From Deltaproteobacteria bacterium (GTDB taxonomy: Bacteria; Myxococcota_A; Polyangia; Haliangiales; Haliangiaceae): a stretch of 64,000 bases of DNA. The notes under the pieces are model-generated. The model was given only the letters and a program-made list of their open reading frames with translations, made no database searches and had not been told where the DNA came from. Positions 18,604-27,683 of the stretch are shown here, piece by piece (within the stretch, counting starts at the first letter, position 1; each line of letters opens with the position of its first letter). The stretch covers positions 40,924 to 104,923 of the forward strand of contig JAIOQA010000312.1 of NCBI GenBank assembly GCA_021413675.1, given 5' to 3'. The translations under genes were made by a program, and so were the position numbers.

Positions 18604-19343
18604 TGACGCGATGGTTGATCTTCCCGATGGCCGGGCTGAGCGAGCGCTTCACCCGCGCCGGCTTCACGGTCCCGAAGTACATGCTGCCGGCGCACGGCCG
18701 CAGCCTGTTCCGCCACGCCGTCGAGGGCTTCCTGCCCCACGCCGGCGCGATGCGCATGCTGTTCATCGCGCGCGACATCGCCGAGACCCCGGCCTTCATC
18801 GCCGCCGAGTGCGCGGCCATGGGCCTCACCAACTTCGAGGTCCACGTGCTGGCGGCGCCGACCCGCGGCCAGGCCGAGACCGTGGCGCTCGGGCTCGACG
18901 GGCGCGCCACCGCCGACGACGGCGCGCTGATCTTCAACATCGACACCTTCCGGCCGCGCTGGCAGCCGCCAGCGTGCTCGCTCGACGCCGTCGACGGCTA
19001 CCTCGAGGTCTTCGAGGGCGAGGGCAAGAACTGGTCGTTCGTCGGGCCGCGCGACCCGGTCACGCGCACGGTCGCGCGGACCACCGAGAAGGATCCGATC
19101 TCGAACCTGTGCAGCACCGGCCTGTACTACTTCCGCCGGGTCGGTGACTTCCGCGAGGCGTTCGGCATCGCCGCCGAGGGGGGCGTGCAGTCGTGGAGCG
19201 CCGGTGAGCTCTACGTCGCGCCGCTCTACAACCGGCTGATCGCGCAGGGCCGCGACATTCGCTACGAGATCATCCGGCGCGACGAGGTCGTGTTCTGCGG
19301 CACGCCCGACGAGTATCGCGACTACCTGGCCGTCGCCCGATGA
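18603..19343 (+). CDS. Sugar-phosphate nucleotidyltransferase-like protein (GT-A fold)
   Basis: 246 residues. The N-terminus WLIFPMAGLSERFTRAGFTV carries a nucleotidyltransferase glycine-rich loop, followed by PKYMLPAHGRSLF (the conserved lysine region) and NIDTF as the metal-binding aspartate. This matches NTP-transferase proteins that make a nucleotide-activated sugar or polyol. I take the ATG at 18603 as start, giving a TGATG overlap with the kinase fusion; a GTG one codon earlier is also possible. It ends in an ATGA overlap with a glycosyltransferase gene, so the whole cassette is translationally linked. Confidence 0.8.
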   Translation: MTRWLIFPMAGLSERFTRAGFTVPKYMLPAHGRSLFRHAVEGFLPHAGAMRMLFIARDIAETPAFIAAECAAMGLTNFEVHVLAAPTRGQAETVALGLDGRATADDGALIFNIDTFRPRWQPPACSLDAVDGYLEVFEGEGKNWSFVGPRDPVTRTVARTTEKDPISNLCSTGLYYFRRVGDFREAFGIAAEGGVQSWSAGELYVAPLYNRLIAQGRDIRYEIIRRDEVVFCGTPDEYRDYLAVAR

Positions 19344-20449
19344 CGCGAACCGTGCTGTTCGCGATCCCGGCGCTCGACAAGTCCGGGCCCGATCGGGTGT
19401 TCTTCGAGCTGCTGCGGCGGCTCGATCGCACGCGCTTCGCGCCGTCGATCGTCGTGTCGCAGCCCGAGGGCTACTACCTCGCACGGCTGCCCGCGGACGT
19501 CACCGTGCACCGCCTCGCGCCCGAGACCAGCGTGGCGACACGCTACCCGGTCGTGCCGCTCGCGCGGCTGGTCCGGCGCCTGCGGCCTGACGTAGTGATC
19601 GCGACGCTGCGGATGGTGCTCACGGCCGGCCTCGCGCAGCCGCTGTTTCCGCGCGCGACCCGGCTGATCCTTCGGCCCGCCAACCACGTCTCGAGCACGC
19701 GCGCCGAGCTCACGCGCGGCGCGCCACTCAAGCACCGCGTCAGCTTCGCGCTCTCGCGCCTCGCGCTCGGTCGTGCCGATCACCTGATCTGCCAGGGCGA
19801 TGACCTCGCGCGCGATCTCGCCGCCCTTCGCACGGGGGTGCCGATGACGACGATCGGCAACCCGGTCGACGTCGACGAGGTCGTGCGCCTCGGGGCCGCG
19901 CCGGCCGCGCTGCCTGGCTCGCCGGCGTTACTCGCCACCGGTCGGCTCAGCCGCCAGAAGGGCTTCGACCTGCTCATCCCGGCCTTCGCGCCGGTGGCTG
20001 CCGCGTTGCCCGGCGCGCACCTCACGATCCTGGGCACCGGTCCGGACGAGGTTGCGCTGCGCGAGCAGATCGACGCGCTCGGGCTCGGCGCGCGCGTCAC
20101 GCTTCGCGGCTTCGTCGAGAACCCATATCCGCTCATGCGCGCGGCCGATCTGTTCGTGCTGCCGTCGCGCTACGAGGGCTTCCCTAACGCCGCCCTCGAG
20201 GCGCTCGCGTGCGGCACGCCCGTGCTCGCGGCAGCGTGCCCCGGCGTCCCCGGCCTGGTCTTCCCTGGCGAGAATGGCTGGCTGGTCCCTGCGGAAGACG
20301 TGGGGGCGCTTACCCGCGGCCTCACGGTTGCGCTCGCAGAGCTTGCGACGTTCCCACCGCTTGCGGTCCAGGCGTCGGTCCGAGCGCGCTTCGACGTCGG
20401 GTCGATCGCGCGCGCGTATGAACGCGTCCTCGGGAAGGTCGCAGCGTAG
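19340..20449 (+). CDS. Glycosyltransferase family 4
   Basis: 369 residues. The C-terminal GT-B domain shows the GT4 signature: the LLATGRLSRQKGFDLLIPAF segment, LTILGTGPDE, VTLRGFVENPYPLMRAADLF and SRYEGFPNAALEALACGTPV with the E-x7-E element that holds the donor nucleotide. It is a cytoplasmic retaining transferase adding a sugar to a lipid-linked or growing repeat unit. It starts inside the stop of the nucleotidyltransferase gene (ATGA) and is the last + strand gene of this operon, which faces a convergent methyltransferase gene. Confidence 0.9.
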   Translation: MTRTVLFAIPALDKSGPDRVFFELLRRLDRTRFAPSIVVSQPEGYYLARLPADVTVHRLAPETSVATRYPVVPLARLVRRLRPDVVIATLRMVLTAGLAQPLFPRATRLILRPANHVSSTRAELTRGAPLKHRVSFALSRLALGRADHLICQGDDLARDLAALRTGVPMTTIGNPVDVDEVVRLGAAPAALPGSPALLATGRLSRQKGFDLLIPAFAPVAAALPGAHLTILGTGPDEVALREQIDALGLGARVTLRGFVENPYPLMRAADLFVLPSRYEGFPNAALEALACGTPVLAAACPGVPGLVFPGENGWLVPAEDVGALTRGLTVALAELATFPPLAVQASVRARFDVGSIARAYERVLGKVAA

Positions 20450-20466
20450 CGGCGGGGGGCGCCGCC
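20450..20466. terminator. Possible GC-rich hairpin between convergent genes
   Basis: Only 21 bases separate the two convergent stop codons. They form a short GC stem (CGGCG with CGCCG, or GGCGG with CCGCC) around a G-rich loop. There is no T tract, so termination strength is uncertain. Confidence 0.3.
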
Positions 20467-20470
20467 GAGT

Positions 20471-21334
20471 TCAACCGACCTTGGTGATCTCAACCGCGAC
20501 GGACATCCACCCGACGCCCAGATACTTGTACGCGAGCTTGTGCTCCGCGCACAGCTGCGCGAACGCGAGGTGCTCGCCGTGGCGCCAGCCCGGGTATCCG
20601 AGGTACTCGTCGAACTGGAGGATCGTCCCGACCCGGAGCCGATCTGCGATCCGGTCGAGTACGTACTTCGTCGACTCGAAAGTGTCGGCGTCGAGGTGGG
20701 CGAAGGCGATCGGTCCGGGATGCTCCGCCAGGAACGCCGGCAGAGTCTGATTGAACCAACCCTTCACCAGGGTCACGTTGCTCACGACAGGTGGGAGCAC
20801 GCCACCGCGGGTGAAGCGGCCCTTGAGCGCGCCGGTACCCAGCCAGTCCTCGGCGAGCCCCTCGAAGCTGTCGAAGCCGAAGATCGGCCGGCCGCCGATT
20901 CGTTTGGCGACGTAGTTGATGCTGCGGCCGTTGAAGACGCCGAACTCGAGCAGCAGGCCTTCCTGGGCGATTCGCGAAGTGCCCAGGTCGAATAGCGGAT
21001 ACCGGTCGTCATAGACGCCGCACGGCATCATCTTCTCGAGCACGTAGCGTGCCGAGTCCTCGGCGGCGAGCGCGTTCACGCGGGTGATCACGTCCTGGCG
21101 GAACCCGAGCCGCCGCACGAGGTAGGCCGCGGGGCGGACGATGGCCAGGTCGGCTACGCGCTGGGCCACCGTGCGCACCTGAAAACGACTCATGAGGGAC
21201 TCCCTGAGCGCACCGCGGGCCGCCGGCACCTGGTCGGGGACGGCGCTGGGGGCTGGAGACGGAGCTGTAGCGGCATTGTGCGGGAGGGGCGAGGACACGG
21301 ACCGCACTATACTCTGGCCATCGGTTGAACTCAC
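20471..21334 (-). CDS. Class I SAM-dependent methyltransferase, TylF/MycF-like
   Basis: 287 residues from a GTG at 21334, or 240 from an internal ATG at 21193. The fold is read from GLLLEFGVFNGRSINYVAKR (SAM-binding motif I), IFGFDSFEGLAEDW, IAFAHLDADTFESTKYVLDR (metal-binding aspartates) and TILQFDEYLGYPGWRHGEH. These are typical of macrocin O-methyltransferase-type sugar or small-molecule O-methyltransferases. Start choice is open: the GTG overlaps the previous stop by four bases (GTGA), like the junction upstream, but the ATG is preceded by a good AGGGAG ribosome-binding site and the extra 47 residues are low complexity. It probably methylates the surface glycan. Confidence 0.82.
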   Translation of the reverse strand: MSSTDGQSIVRSVSSPLPHNAATAPSPAPSAVPDQVPAARGALRESLMSRFQVRTVAQRVADLAIVRPAAYLVRRLGFRQDVITRVNALAAEDSARYVLEKMMPCGVYDDRYPLFDLGTSRIAQEGLLLEFGVFNGRSINYVAKRIGGRPIFGFDSFEGLAEDWLGTGALKGRFTRGGVLPPVVSNVTLVKGWFNQTLPAFLAEHPGPIAFAHLDADTFESTKYVLDRIADRLRVGTILQFDEYLGYPGWRHGEHLAFAQLCAEHKLAYKYLGVGWMSVAVEITKVG

Positions 21335-22785
21335 TGGCGTGCCGCTTTGCGAGGGTCGTTGATCACGTGCGCCTTCACACCGCCGACGTACTTGTTGCCA
21401 TCGACGGTCAACTCCTGGGCGGCTCCGGACCCATCATCGAGCGAGATGCCCGTGGTCATGGTCGGGATCGCCGAGTCGTCGGAGAAGGTGTTGCCGATGA
21501 TCTCGACCGACAACAATCTCGCGCTGCCGTTGCCTACGATGCTCACGCCCCGTTCGCCGAAGTTCTCGATCGTGTTGCCGCGGATCACGGCTGACCGGAA
21601 CGTGTCGTCGGCGCTGGTCGCACGCAGGTGCACGCCCGCGTAGCCGACCGCGGCGCGTCCCGCGCCCCGGAGCAGGTTGCCAACGATGACGACGCTGCTG
21701 GCCCCAGACGCCCGGACGCCGAAGCTCGCTGCGTAGGTAAGCTCGATGTCGTTGTTCGCGACCAGCACTTGCGATGGCCCGGAGTTGGCCGTGCCCATCA
21801 CGAGGACGCCGGCGAGTTGTGCCTTCTCGGCCTGGGTCTGCTTGAGCCGGTTGGCCATGATCATGACGTTCGCCGAGGAACGATAGACGGTCACGAACGA
21901 CTTGGGCGACGGATTCACCCCGATGTTGCCGACGAGCTTCACGTCATCTGCCCACACGATCATGACGGGGCCATTGATCGTGTTCCCGACGATGCTCCAG
22001 CCGTGGCCCTTGCTCGCCGTGCCTGTGCCCGAGCAGGTGAGCACGTACTGCTTGCTCGCCGTGCCACCGTCGAACAGGGATGCGGTGATCGTGGTGTTGC
22101 TGACGATGTTCGCGCCACCGGGCTCGCTGTCGAGTTGTTGCGCCGTGTTCTCGACGAAGCGGCTCCTGACGATCGCGGTACCATCGACCATGCCGCCGAG
22201 GGTGAGCCCGTTGCGGCCGTTGCCCGTCGCGAGCACATCCGAGAAGCGTGCGTCACGCGTGCCGTTGTAGAGGTAGAACCCGTCGCCAGTGAAGTTCTGC
22301 GCGGTGACGCGCTGGACCACGAGCCCCTGCGCATCGCCCGCGAACAAGCCATGGCGCTGCTCGTTCGGCGCCTGCCGCGACCGGTTGCCATCGAGGGTGA
22401 GGTCTTCAATGACCACGTGGTCGCCGGACACGTTCAACAGCCGCACCGACGGCGCGGCGCCAGCCTGTTGCTGGATCACGCTTCGCCCCTGGCCCGCGCC
22501 GCGCAGATGCACTGTGCCGGCGACTTTCAGGCCGAACGCGAACGAGCGATCGCGGGAGATGGCGTACGTCCCGGGTGGGAAGTACACGGTTCCACCCGTC
22601 GCTGTTGCCGCATCGATCGCGGCCTGCACCGCCGCGCGGTCGTCCGTGACGCCATCGCCGACGGCGCCGAAGCTCTTGACGGACGTCACGCCCGCGGGGA
22701 CCACCTCGGGCACGCTGCTTACGGTTAGCGAGCCGGAGGCCCGGCAGGCCACGAGGCCGAACAGCAGGGCGATGGTGAGCTTCAT
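21331..22785 (-). CDS. Right-handed parallel beta-helix lipoprotein (pectate-lyase superfamily)
   Basis: 484 residues. A short lipoprotein signal peptide has lipobox LVAC with cysteine 14. Residues about 35-80 contain the pectate-lyase-superfamily start VKSFGAVGDGVTDDRAAVQA and GGTVYFPPGTYAI, followed by many turns of beta-helix rich in V-x-N/G patterns (VVIEDLTLDGNRS, NTIENFGERGVSIVGNG). Such proteins bind or cleave polysaccharides at the cell surface. It lies between a pyruvyltransferase and a methyltransferase gene and overlaps both by four bases, so I infer a lyase or hydrolase that trims or releases the polymer made here. Catalytic residues cannot be assigned by eye. Confidence 0.85.
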   Translation of the reverse strand: MKLTIALLFGLVACRASGSLTVSSVPEVVPAGVTSVKSFGAVGDGVTDDRAAVQAAIDAATATGGTVYFPPGTYAISRDRSFAFGLKVAGTVHLRGAGQGRSVIQQQAGAAPSVRLLNVSGDHVVIEDLTLDGNRSRQAPNEQRHGLFAGDAQGLVVQRVTAQNFTGDGFYLYNGTRDARFSDVLATGNGRNGLTLGGMVDGTAIVRSRFVENTAQQLDSEPGGANIVSNTTITASLFDGGTASKQYVLTCSGTGTASKGHGWSIVGNTINGPVMIVWADDVKLVGNIGVNPSPKSFVTVYRSSANVMIMANRLKQTQAEKAQLAGVLVMGTANSGPSQVLVANNDIELTYAASFGVRASGASSVVIVGNLLRGAGRAAVGYAGVHLRATSADDTFRSAVIRGNTIENFGERGVSIVGNGSARLLSVEIIGNTFSDDSAIPTMTTGISLDDGSGAAQELTVDGNKYVGGVKAHVINDPRKAARQ

Positions 22786-24068
22786 GCGGCAGCGGCCTCC
22801 GCCGCGCGTAGTCGGGGGACCAGCAGCTCGCCGATCCTCGTGCGGATACCGTGCAGCTTGCTGGCGATCTCGCTCACCACCTCCGAGCGGTGGGTCCGCG
22901 CGTGGAGCACCTGCGTGATCACCGCCTGCGCCCAGCCCGGGCTGCTCGGGCGGATCACCGGGCCCGCAAGGCCCAGCTCCTGGAAGAGCCCCGTGATCTT
23001 GAACGATGCGCCCTCGACTGCGACCACCGGAGCGCCACCCACCATGCCCAGGATGGCGGTGTGCATCCGGCTCGACACGACCACGTCGAAGCTACCGAGC
23101 AGCGCAGCGTAGCGATCGTAGTCGAGCGCGCCGCCCTCGATCTTCACGCCGAGGGTCCGCCGCAGCTGTTCGTAGTACGTGAGGTCCGACGGGAACTCGT
23201 TCGACACCAGCACGACCTCGAGGCCGTGGGCCTGCAACCCGCGGATGACGTCGAGCCACTGATCACAGTAGCCGCGCGCGGTGCCTTCGGGCACGTTGAT
23301 CGCGATCGCGACCGTGTTGCGACGCAGCGCACCGACCGGGCCTACGCGGCTCGCCAGCGCCAGGTCCGGCGAGACGACCACGTTGGCGAGATCGCCACCC
23401 ATCGTCTTGTAGGTCTCGATGCTCTTGCTGTCGCGGAACCCGACCAGCTCGAGCTCGCGGTAGACCCGTGGGATCAGGGCGCGCAGCGTCGGGTCGTCGA
23501 TGTCCATCGTGTGGTTCACGATCGCGGTCGGGCGACCGAGCTTGTGCGCGACGTGCGCTTCGACGAGGTAGTAGAACGCCGGCTCGGGAGAGCGAGGGAA
23601 GAACTCGCCGGCGGGGTTGAGCACGACGAACTGCGCTCGCTGGAACATCGCGAGCCGAGCGATGTACTCGCGCCGGTAGCGACCGGTGCGCGCCATCCAT
23701 CCGCGGAGGTTGAGTCGTGCCCGGATGTCGGCGAACCGGATCGGGGTCGGGATCGTCTCGTCCAGAACGATCGTGGCTGTGGGATCCGGCGCGCCCGCGT
23801 GGCCTGGACCTGGCGCGAGGCGGGCAAGGCGTGACGTCAAGGCGTCGAACTCGCGATACGGATCGCGTGCGCCTGCGAGCTGAGGCAGCGTGTACTGCAG
23901 CAGGTGGCGCGGCCGTCGCTCGATCAGCCGGATCGCCGAGCCGGGAAACGCTTCTCGCAGCAGGCCCACCCACGCCGCCGAGAGCGCCTGGTTGCCCTTG
24001 TTGAGCGTGCGGACGCGCGTGATGAGCGCGATTTCCGGTGGGGGCTGTCGGGGTGCGGTGTCGCGCAT
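22782..24068 (-). CDS. Polysaccharide pyruvyl transferase family protein
   Basis: 428 residues. The N-terminus has LNKGNQALSAAW, equivalent to the family's N-x-GN/GD start; the C-terminal half carries VVSSRMHTAILGMVGGAPVV, the diagnostic arginine-histidine segment of CsaB/WcaK-type pyruvyltransferases, followed by ASFKITGLFQELGL. These enzymes add a ketal-linked pyruvate from PEP to a sugar of an exopolysaccharide or cell-wall polymer, giving it negative charge. It is the first gene of a three-gene minus-strand operon and is divergent from the flippase gene; their 5' ends lie within 80 bases, so a shared regulatory region is likely. Confidence 0.85.
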   Translation of the reverse strand: MRDTAPRQPPPEIALITRVRTLNKGNQALSAAWVGLLREAFPGSAIRLIERRPRHLLQYTLPQLAGARDPYREFDALTSRLARLAPGPGHAGAPDPTATIVLDETIPTPIRFADIRARLNLRGWMARTGRYRREYIARLAMFQRAQFVVLNPAGEFFPRSPEPAFYYLVEAHVAHKLGRPTAIVNHTMDIDDPTLRALIPRVYRELELVGFRDSKSIETYKTMGGDLANVVVSPDLALASRVGPVGALRRNTVAIAINVPEGTARGYCDQWLDVIRGLQAHGLEVVLVSNEFPSDLTYYEQLRRTLGVKIEGGALDYDRYAALLGSFDVVVSSRMHTAILGMVGGAPVVAVEGASFKITGLFQELGLAGPVIRPSSPGWAQAVITQVLHARTHRSEVVSEIASKLHGIRTRIGELLVPRLRAAEAAAA

Positions 24069-24147
24069 GGGACCTTCGTTAGTGACCCAACCGAGGCCGG
24101 GCGTTCGAACATTTCCGCCGATCCCGCATCATGTTACAGCATCCCCC

Positions 24148-25650
24148 TTGTCGGAACCCGCGGATAGCACGGTCGATGCCCAGCACGTTGCCAGGCGAAC
24201 GCGACGGGGCATCTCGTGGAATCTGCTCGGCGCGGCGTCGACCAACGCGATGCGCGTCGCCGCGATCGCGGTGCTCGGGCGCATGGTCACGTCCGAGGCG
24301 TTCGGCGTGGTTGCGGCGGCCGTGTCCGTCAACGTCATCCTCTACAGCATCCGCGACGTCGGTGTGGGGCAGGCGCTGATCCAGCGCAAGCAGCTCGAGC
24401 CTGCGCACCTGACGACCGCGTTCGCCGTATCGCTCTACCTCGGGATCGCGCTCGCGCTGGTGCTGCTCGTCACGGCGCCGCTGATCGCGCGCCTGTACCA
24501 CATCCCCGAGTCCGTTGACGTGATCCGCGCGCTCGGTTCGCTGTTCGCGCTACGCGGCGTCTCGGCGACGTCGCGCATGGTCTGCCAGCGCGAGCTGCGC
24601 TTCCGCGCGATCGCCATCATCGACGCGATCTCGTTTGCCGTCGGGACGCTGGCCAGCATCGGCTTCGCGATCGCGAATTTCGGCCCATGGGCGCTGGTCA
24701 TCGGCTACGTCGTCGAGGAGGCGCTGTCGACGGCGATGTACCTGTGGACGAGCCCACCGCGCTGGGCGCTCGCGATCCATCGGGCGCGCTTTCGCGAACT
24801 CATGACCTTCGGCGCGGGGCAGACCGTGGCCCAGATCGCCGGCATCCTCGCGACGTACGGCGACAACTTCGTCGTCGGCAACGTGCTGCATGCCCAGGCG
24901 CTCGGGTTCTATACGCGCGCGTACGAGTGGATCAAGTTCCCCTCGACCGTCTTCGCCAGCGTCGTGGGAAACGTGCTCTTCCCCGCGTTCTCGCGTCTCC
25001 AGGACCAGAAGGCGCAGCTCGCGATGAGTCTGCGCCGGGTCACGTTCGTCAACGCGCTCGTGCTCCTGCCCGCGAGCGCGGCGCTGATCGTGGTCGCACC
25101 AGAGGCGATCAGGGTCCTCGTCGGACCGGGATGGGACGCCGCCGTGCTTCCCTTCCGGATTCTTGCCGTGACCATGCTTTTCCGCACCAACCAGAAGCTG
25201 GGCGCACTCGTCGCTCAGGCCGCGGGAGCGGTGAATGCCGTCGCGGTCGCGTTCGTCGCCTACATGGTCCTGGTCATCGGAGGCGCCGTGATCTCGATCA
25301 ACTGGGGCATCGCTGGCGTCGCGTTCACCACGTCGATCGCGATCGTGGTCGTATGCTCCTGGTGCATGTACCTCGCGATGCAGGTGTCCGAGCTACCTCT
25401 CGCTGCGGTGCTGGGTGCGCACTTACCTGGCGCCGGGCTCGCGCTGCTCGTGACCGGAGTTGCGTGGCCGCTTGCCATGTTCTTGCGTCCGGTGACCGCG
25501 TCGGCCCCCCTCATCTTCGCGCTGGTCGCGCTGGCATCGATGGTTGCGTGCGTCGCCGCCCTGGCGTGGCTCATTCATCGCGGACGCGGTGACTTCGGTT
25601 GGCTCGCGGACGAACTCCGGAATCTTCGCCGCCGCAAGTCAAAGCGGTGA
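24148..25650 (+). CDS. Wzx-type polysaccharide flippase (PST/MATE-like)
   Basis: About 500 residues from a TTG at 24148; in-frame ATG 24067 and GTG 24082 are alternatives and would overlap the divergent promoter area. I choose 24148 because the family core begins at GISWNLLGAASTNAMRV, about 20 residues later. There are 12-14 predicted membrane helices; the pattern FVVGNVLHAQALGFYTRAYE and FARLQ-like FPAFSRLQDQKAQLAMSL is characteristic of lipopolysaccharide flippases. It would move undecaprenyl-linked repeat units across the inner membrane for the Wzy polymerase encoded at 29.4 kb. Confidence 0.87.
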   Translation: MSEPADSTVDAQHVARRTRRGISWNLLGAASTNAMRVAAIAVLGRMVTSEAFGVVAAAVSVNVILYSIRDVGVGQALIQRKQLEPAHLTTAFAVSLYLGIALALVLLVTAPLIARLYHIPESVDVIRALGSLFALRGVSATSRMVCQRELRFRAIAIIDAISFAVGTLASIGFAIANFGPWALVIGYVVEEALSTAMYLWTSPPRWALAIHRARFRELMTFGAGQTVAQIAGILATYGDNFVVGNVLHAQALGFYTRAYEWIKFPSTVFASVVGNVLFPAFSRLQDQKAQLAMSLRRVTFVNALVLLPASAALIVVAPEAIRVLVGPGWDAAVLPFRILAVTMLFRTNQKLGALVAQAAGAVNAVAVAFVAYMVLVIGGAVISINWGIAGVAFTTSIAIVVVCSWCMYLAMQVSELPLAAVLGAHLPGAGLALLVTGVAWPLAMFLRPVTASAPLIFALVALASMVACVAALAWLIHRGRGDFGWLADELRNLRRRKSKR

Positions 25651-25717
25651 ACGATCGAGGAGAACGCGGCATCTCGTTCGCTTCACCACCCGCTACCCCA
25701 AGACGCCACGATTGCAA

Positions 25718-25746
25718 TTGACTTGGCGGGAGCAAGATCCGATGGT
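25718..25746 (+). promoter_or_regulatory. Possible sigma70-type promoter before the FnIII lipoprotein gene
   Basis: TTGACT at 25718-25723 and GATGGT at 25741-25746 are separated by 17 bases. The -10 matches only half of the consensus. The implied transcript start lies only a few bases before the ribosome-binding site, so it is a weak call. Confidence 0.35.
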
Positions 25747-25759
25747 CGAGAGAGGGCTC

Positions 25760-27592
25760 ATGTCAACGAAATTCATTCTCGGTATGGTGGCAGCGGTCTC
25801 GGTCAGCGTCGGCGCAGCCGGCTGCATGGGCGAGTACGGCGGTGAAGAGGATGTGGGCACGCTGGAGTCGGAGGTCGCGCTCCCACCCCCAACAAACCTC
25901 CAGGTGACGGTGGTCTCGACCACCCAGATGAATCTCACCTGGGACGCCTCCGCTGGCGCAACGAAGTACGTCGTCCTGCGCGGCTTGACCCCCGGGTCCG
26001 AGACGAGCTTCACGACAGTCACGCCCAACTCCTTCAGCTACAACCACCTGCTCCCCAACACGCAGTACTGCTGGCAGGTCAAGAACATCAACGCGTCCGG
26101 GCAGGTCTCGACGGCCTCCAACGAGGTCTGCGCCTCGACCGCGACGGGCTCGACGACGGCGGCACCCGCCAACGTGGTGGCGACCGCGATCTCCTCGTCG
26201 CGCATCGTCGTGACCTGGAACGCAGTTGCCGGCGCCACGTCGTACCAGATCTGGCAGGGCCAGCCCCCGGCCGCGCCCACCTACAAGAGCGCGGTGGTCG
26301 CGCCGACCGTCTCGTTCACGTCGGCCGGGCTGGCTGCCGGCACGACCTACTCCTACGAGATCCGGGCGATCTCCCCGCTCGGCACGTCGGCGGCTTCGAC
26401 CCCGCTGGCCACCGCGACCACGTTCCTCGCGGGGCTCGAGGCCTACTACAAGTTCGATGAGAAGACTGGAACCACGGCGAATGATGCCTCCGGCTTCTTG
26501 CGCACCGGGACCCTGTCCGGTGGCGCGGCCTTCGCCATGGCCGACAAGCCGCAGGTCGAGAACGATCTCTCGGTCGTCAGCCTGCCGTCGAACGTCACCG
26601 CGAAGGTCACCATCGCGAACGCGTCGGCGTTCAACCTCGCGAGCGGTGCGCCGTTCACCGTGGCGCTGTGGGTCAAGACCCCGAGCGCCGGCAGCGACTT
26701 TCACATCATCGGGATGCGCAACTCCGGATGCGGCACGCGGGGATGGGAGATCGGCCAGGACACGACCAACCAGCTGTACTTCGCCGGAGCCTCGGCGGTT
26801 CGGAGCTTCGGCAGCGCGCTGCCCGTCGGTGCGTGGACGCACGTCGCGGTTACCTCCAATGGCTCGAACCTGACGACCTACGTCAACGGCGTGAGCACGA
26901 GCACCGGCGCGTTCTCGGTGGCCAACACCCTCAAGCTGCCGGTGATCCTCGGGCACCTCGGTGACTGCGTGGGCGGCGCGGTGCTTGCCGACGAGCTGTA
27001 CGTCTACAGCCGCGAGCTGAGCGCTTCGGAGATCGCGGCGATCGGCAAGCTGCCGGATCCGCCCGTGAACCTGGCGGTGACGGTGACCTCGTCGACCCGT
27101 CAGGATCTGAGCTGGACCGCTGTCCCGGGTGCTTCCAAGTACCTGATCTACAAGGGCACGACCTCGGGCGACGAGACATTCTTCACCAGCTCGCCATCGA
27201 CCACGTCGACCTTCGCGTATGGACACCTGTTGCCCTCGACGCAGTACTCGTGGCAGGTCGCCGTCATGAAGGGCGGCCTGTACTCGAACCGCTCGAGCGA
27301 GGTGATCGCAACCACGCTGGCGGGACCGGCGGCGCCCACGAATGTCGTCGCCACTGTGCTGTCGAGTTCGCGCATCAAGCTCGACTGGACGGCGTCCGCA
27401 GGCGCTGCTCGCTACAACGTCTACCAGTCGACCGCGGGTGGTGCCTACGCGTTCGTGGGCTCCACGACGACCACGACGTTCACCGCGGCGAACCTCACCA
27501 CGATGACCGCCTACTCGTACCAGCTCCAGGCGGTGGACGCGGGCAACTCACTGTCGGCGTTCTCGACCCCGGTGAGCGCCACCACGCTCTGA
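25760..27592 (+). CDS. Surface lipoprotein with four fibronectin type III domains and a LamG-like domain
   Basis: 610 residues from the ATG at 25760, chosen for the GAGAGAGG ribosome-binding site upstream and because it opens a lipoprotein signal peptide (VGAAGC, cysteine 22). Domain order: FnIII at about 45-135 and 140-235, a concanavalin/LamG-like domain at about 240-425 (LEAYYKFDEKTGTTANDASG, WTHVAVTSNGSNLTTYVNGV, ELYVYSRELSASEIAAI), then FnIII at about 430-520 and 525-610. FnIII 1 and 3 are closely alike (YNHLLPNTQYCWQV versus YGHLLPSTQYSWQV), showing internal duplication. It is probably a cell-surface or matrix carbohydrate-binding protein; its place inside the polysaccharide locus supports this. 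Confidence 0.88.
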   Translation: MSTKFILGMVAAVSVSVGAAGCMGEYGGEEDVGTLESEVALPPPTNLQVTVVSTTQMNLTWDASAGATKYVVLRGLTPGSETSFTTVTPNSFSYNHLLPNTQYCWQVKNINASGQVSTASNEVCASTATGSTTAAPANVVATAISSSRIVVTWNAVAGATSYQIWQGQPPAAPTYKSAVVAPTVSFTSAGLAAGTTYSYEIRAISPLGTSAASTPLATATTFLAGLEAYYKFDEKTGTTANDASGFLRTGTLSGGAAFAMADKPQVENDLSVVSLPSNVTAKVTIANASAFNLASGAPFTVALWVKTPSAGSDFHIIGMRNSGCGTRGWEIGQDTTNQLYFAGASAVRSFGSALPVGAWTHVAVTSNGSNLTTYVNGVSTSTGAFSVANTLKLPVILGHLGDCVGGAVLADELYVYSRELSASEIAAIGKLPDPPVNLAVTVTSSTRQDLSWTAVPGASKYLIYKGTTSGDETFFTSSPSTTSTFAYGHLLPSTQYSWQVAVMKGGLYSNRSSEVIATTLAGPAAPTNVVATVLSSSRIKLDWTASAGAARYNVYQSTAGGAYAFVGSTTTTTFTAANLTTMTAYSYQLQAVDAGNSLSAFSTPVSATTL

Positions 27593-27614
27593 CCGTCAGC
27601 ACGCGCAACTGACT

Positions 27615-27644
27615 GAACGGGGGCGAGGCATCGCCCCCGTTCGT
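27615..27644. terminator. Strong bidirectional terminator hairpin between convergent genes
   Basis: A 12-bp perfect stem (27615-27626 with 27631-27642, core ACGGGGGCGA) closes a GGCA loop 22 bases after the lipoprotein stop. It is followed by TTCGT rather than a pure T run. It separates the FnIII lipoprotein gene (+) from the methyltransferase gene (-), so it can serve both directions. Confidence 0.75.
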
Positions 27645-27683
27645 GCGTCTGGAGCCCCGTAGGCGTGGCCGAAGCGGGAGCGA

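Noticed and set aside
20490..20759. Second minus-strand frame inside the TylF-like methyltransferase gene
   Set aside because: Arg-rich shadow frame overlapping a clear methyltransferase.
24067..24150. ATG at 24067 as the flippase start
   Set aside because: It would overlap the divergent pyruvyltransferase start and add about 27 non-conserved residues; the TTG at 24148 fits the family better, though this is not settled.
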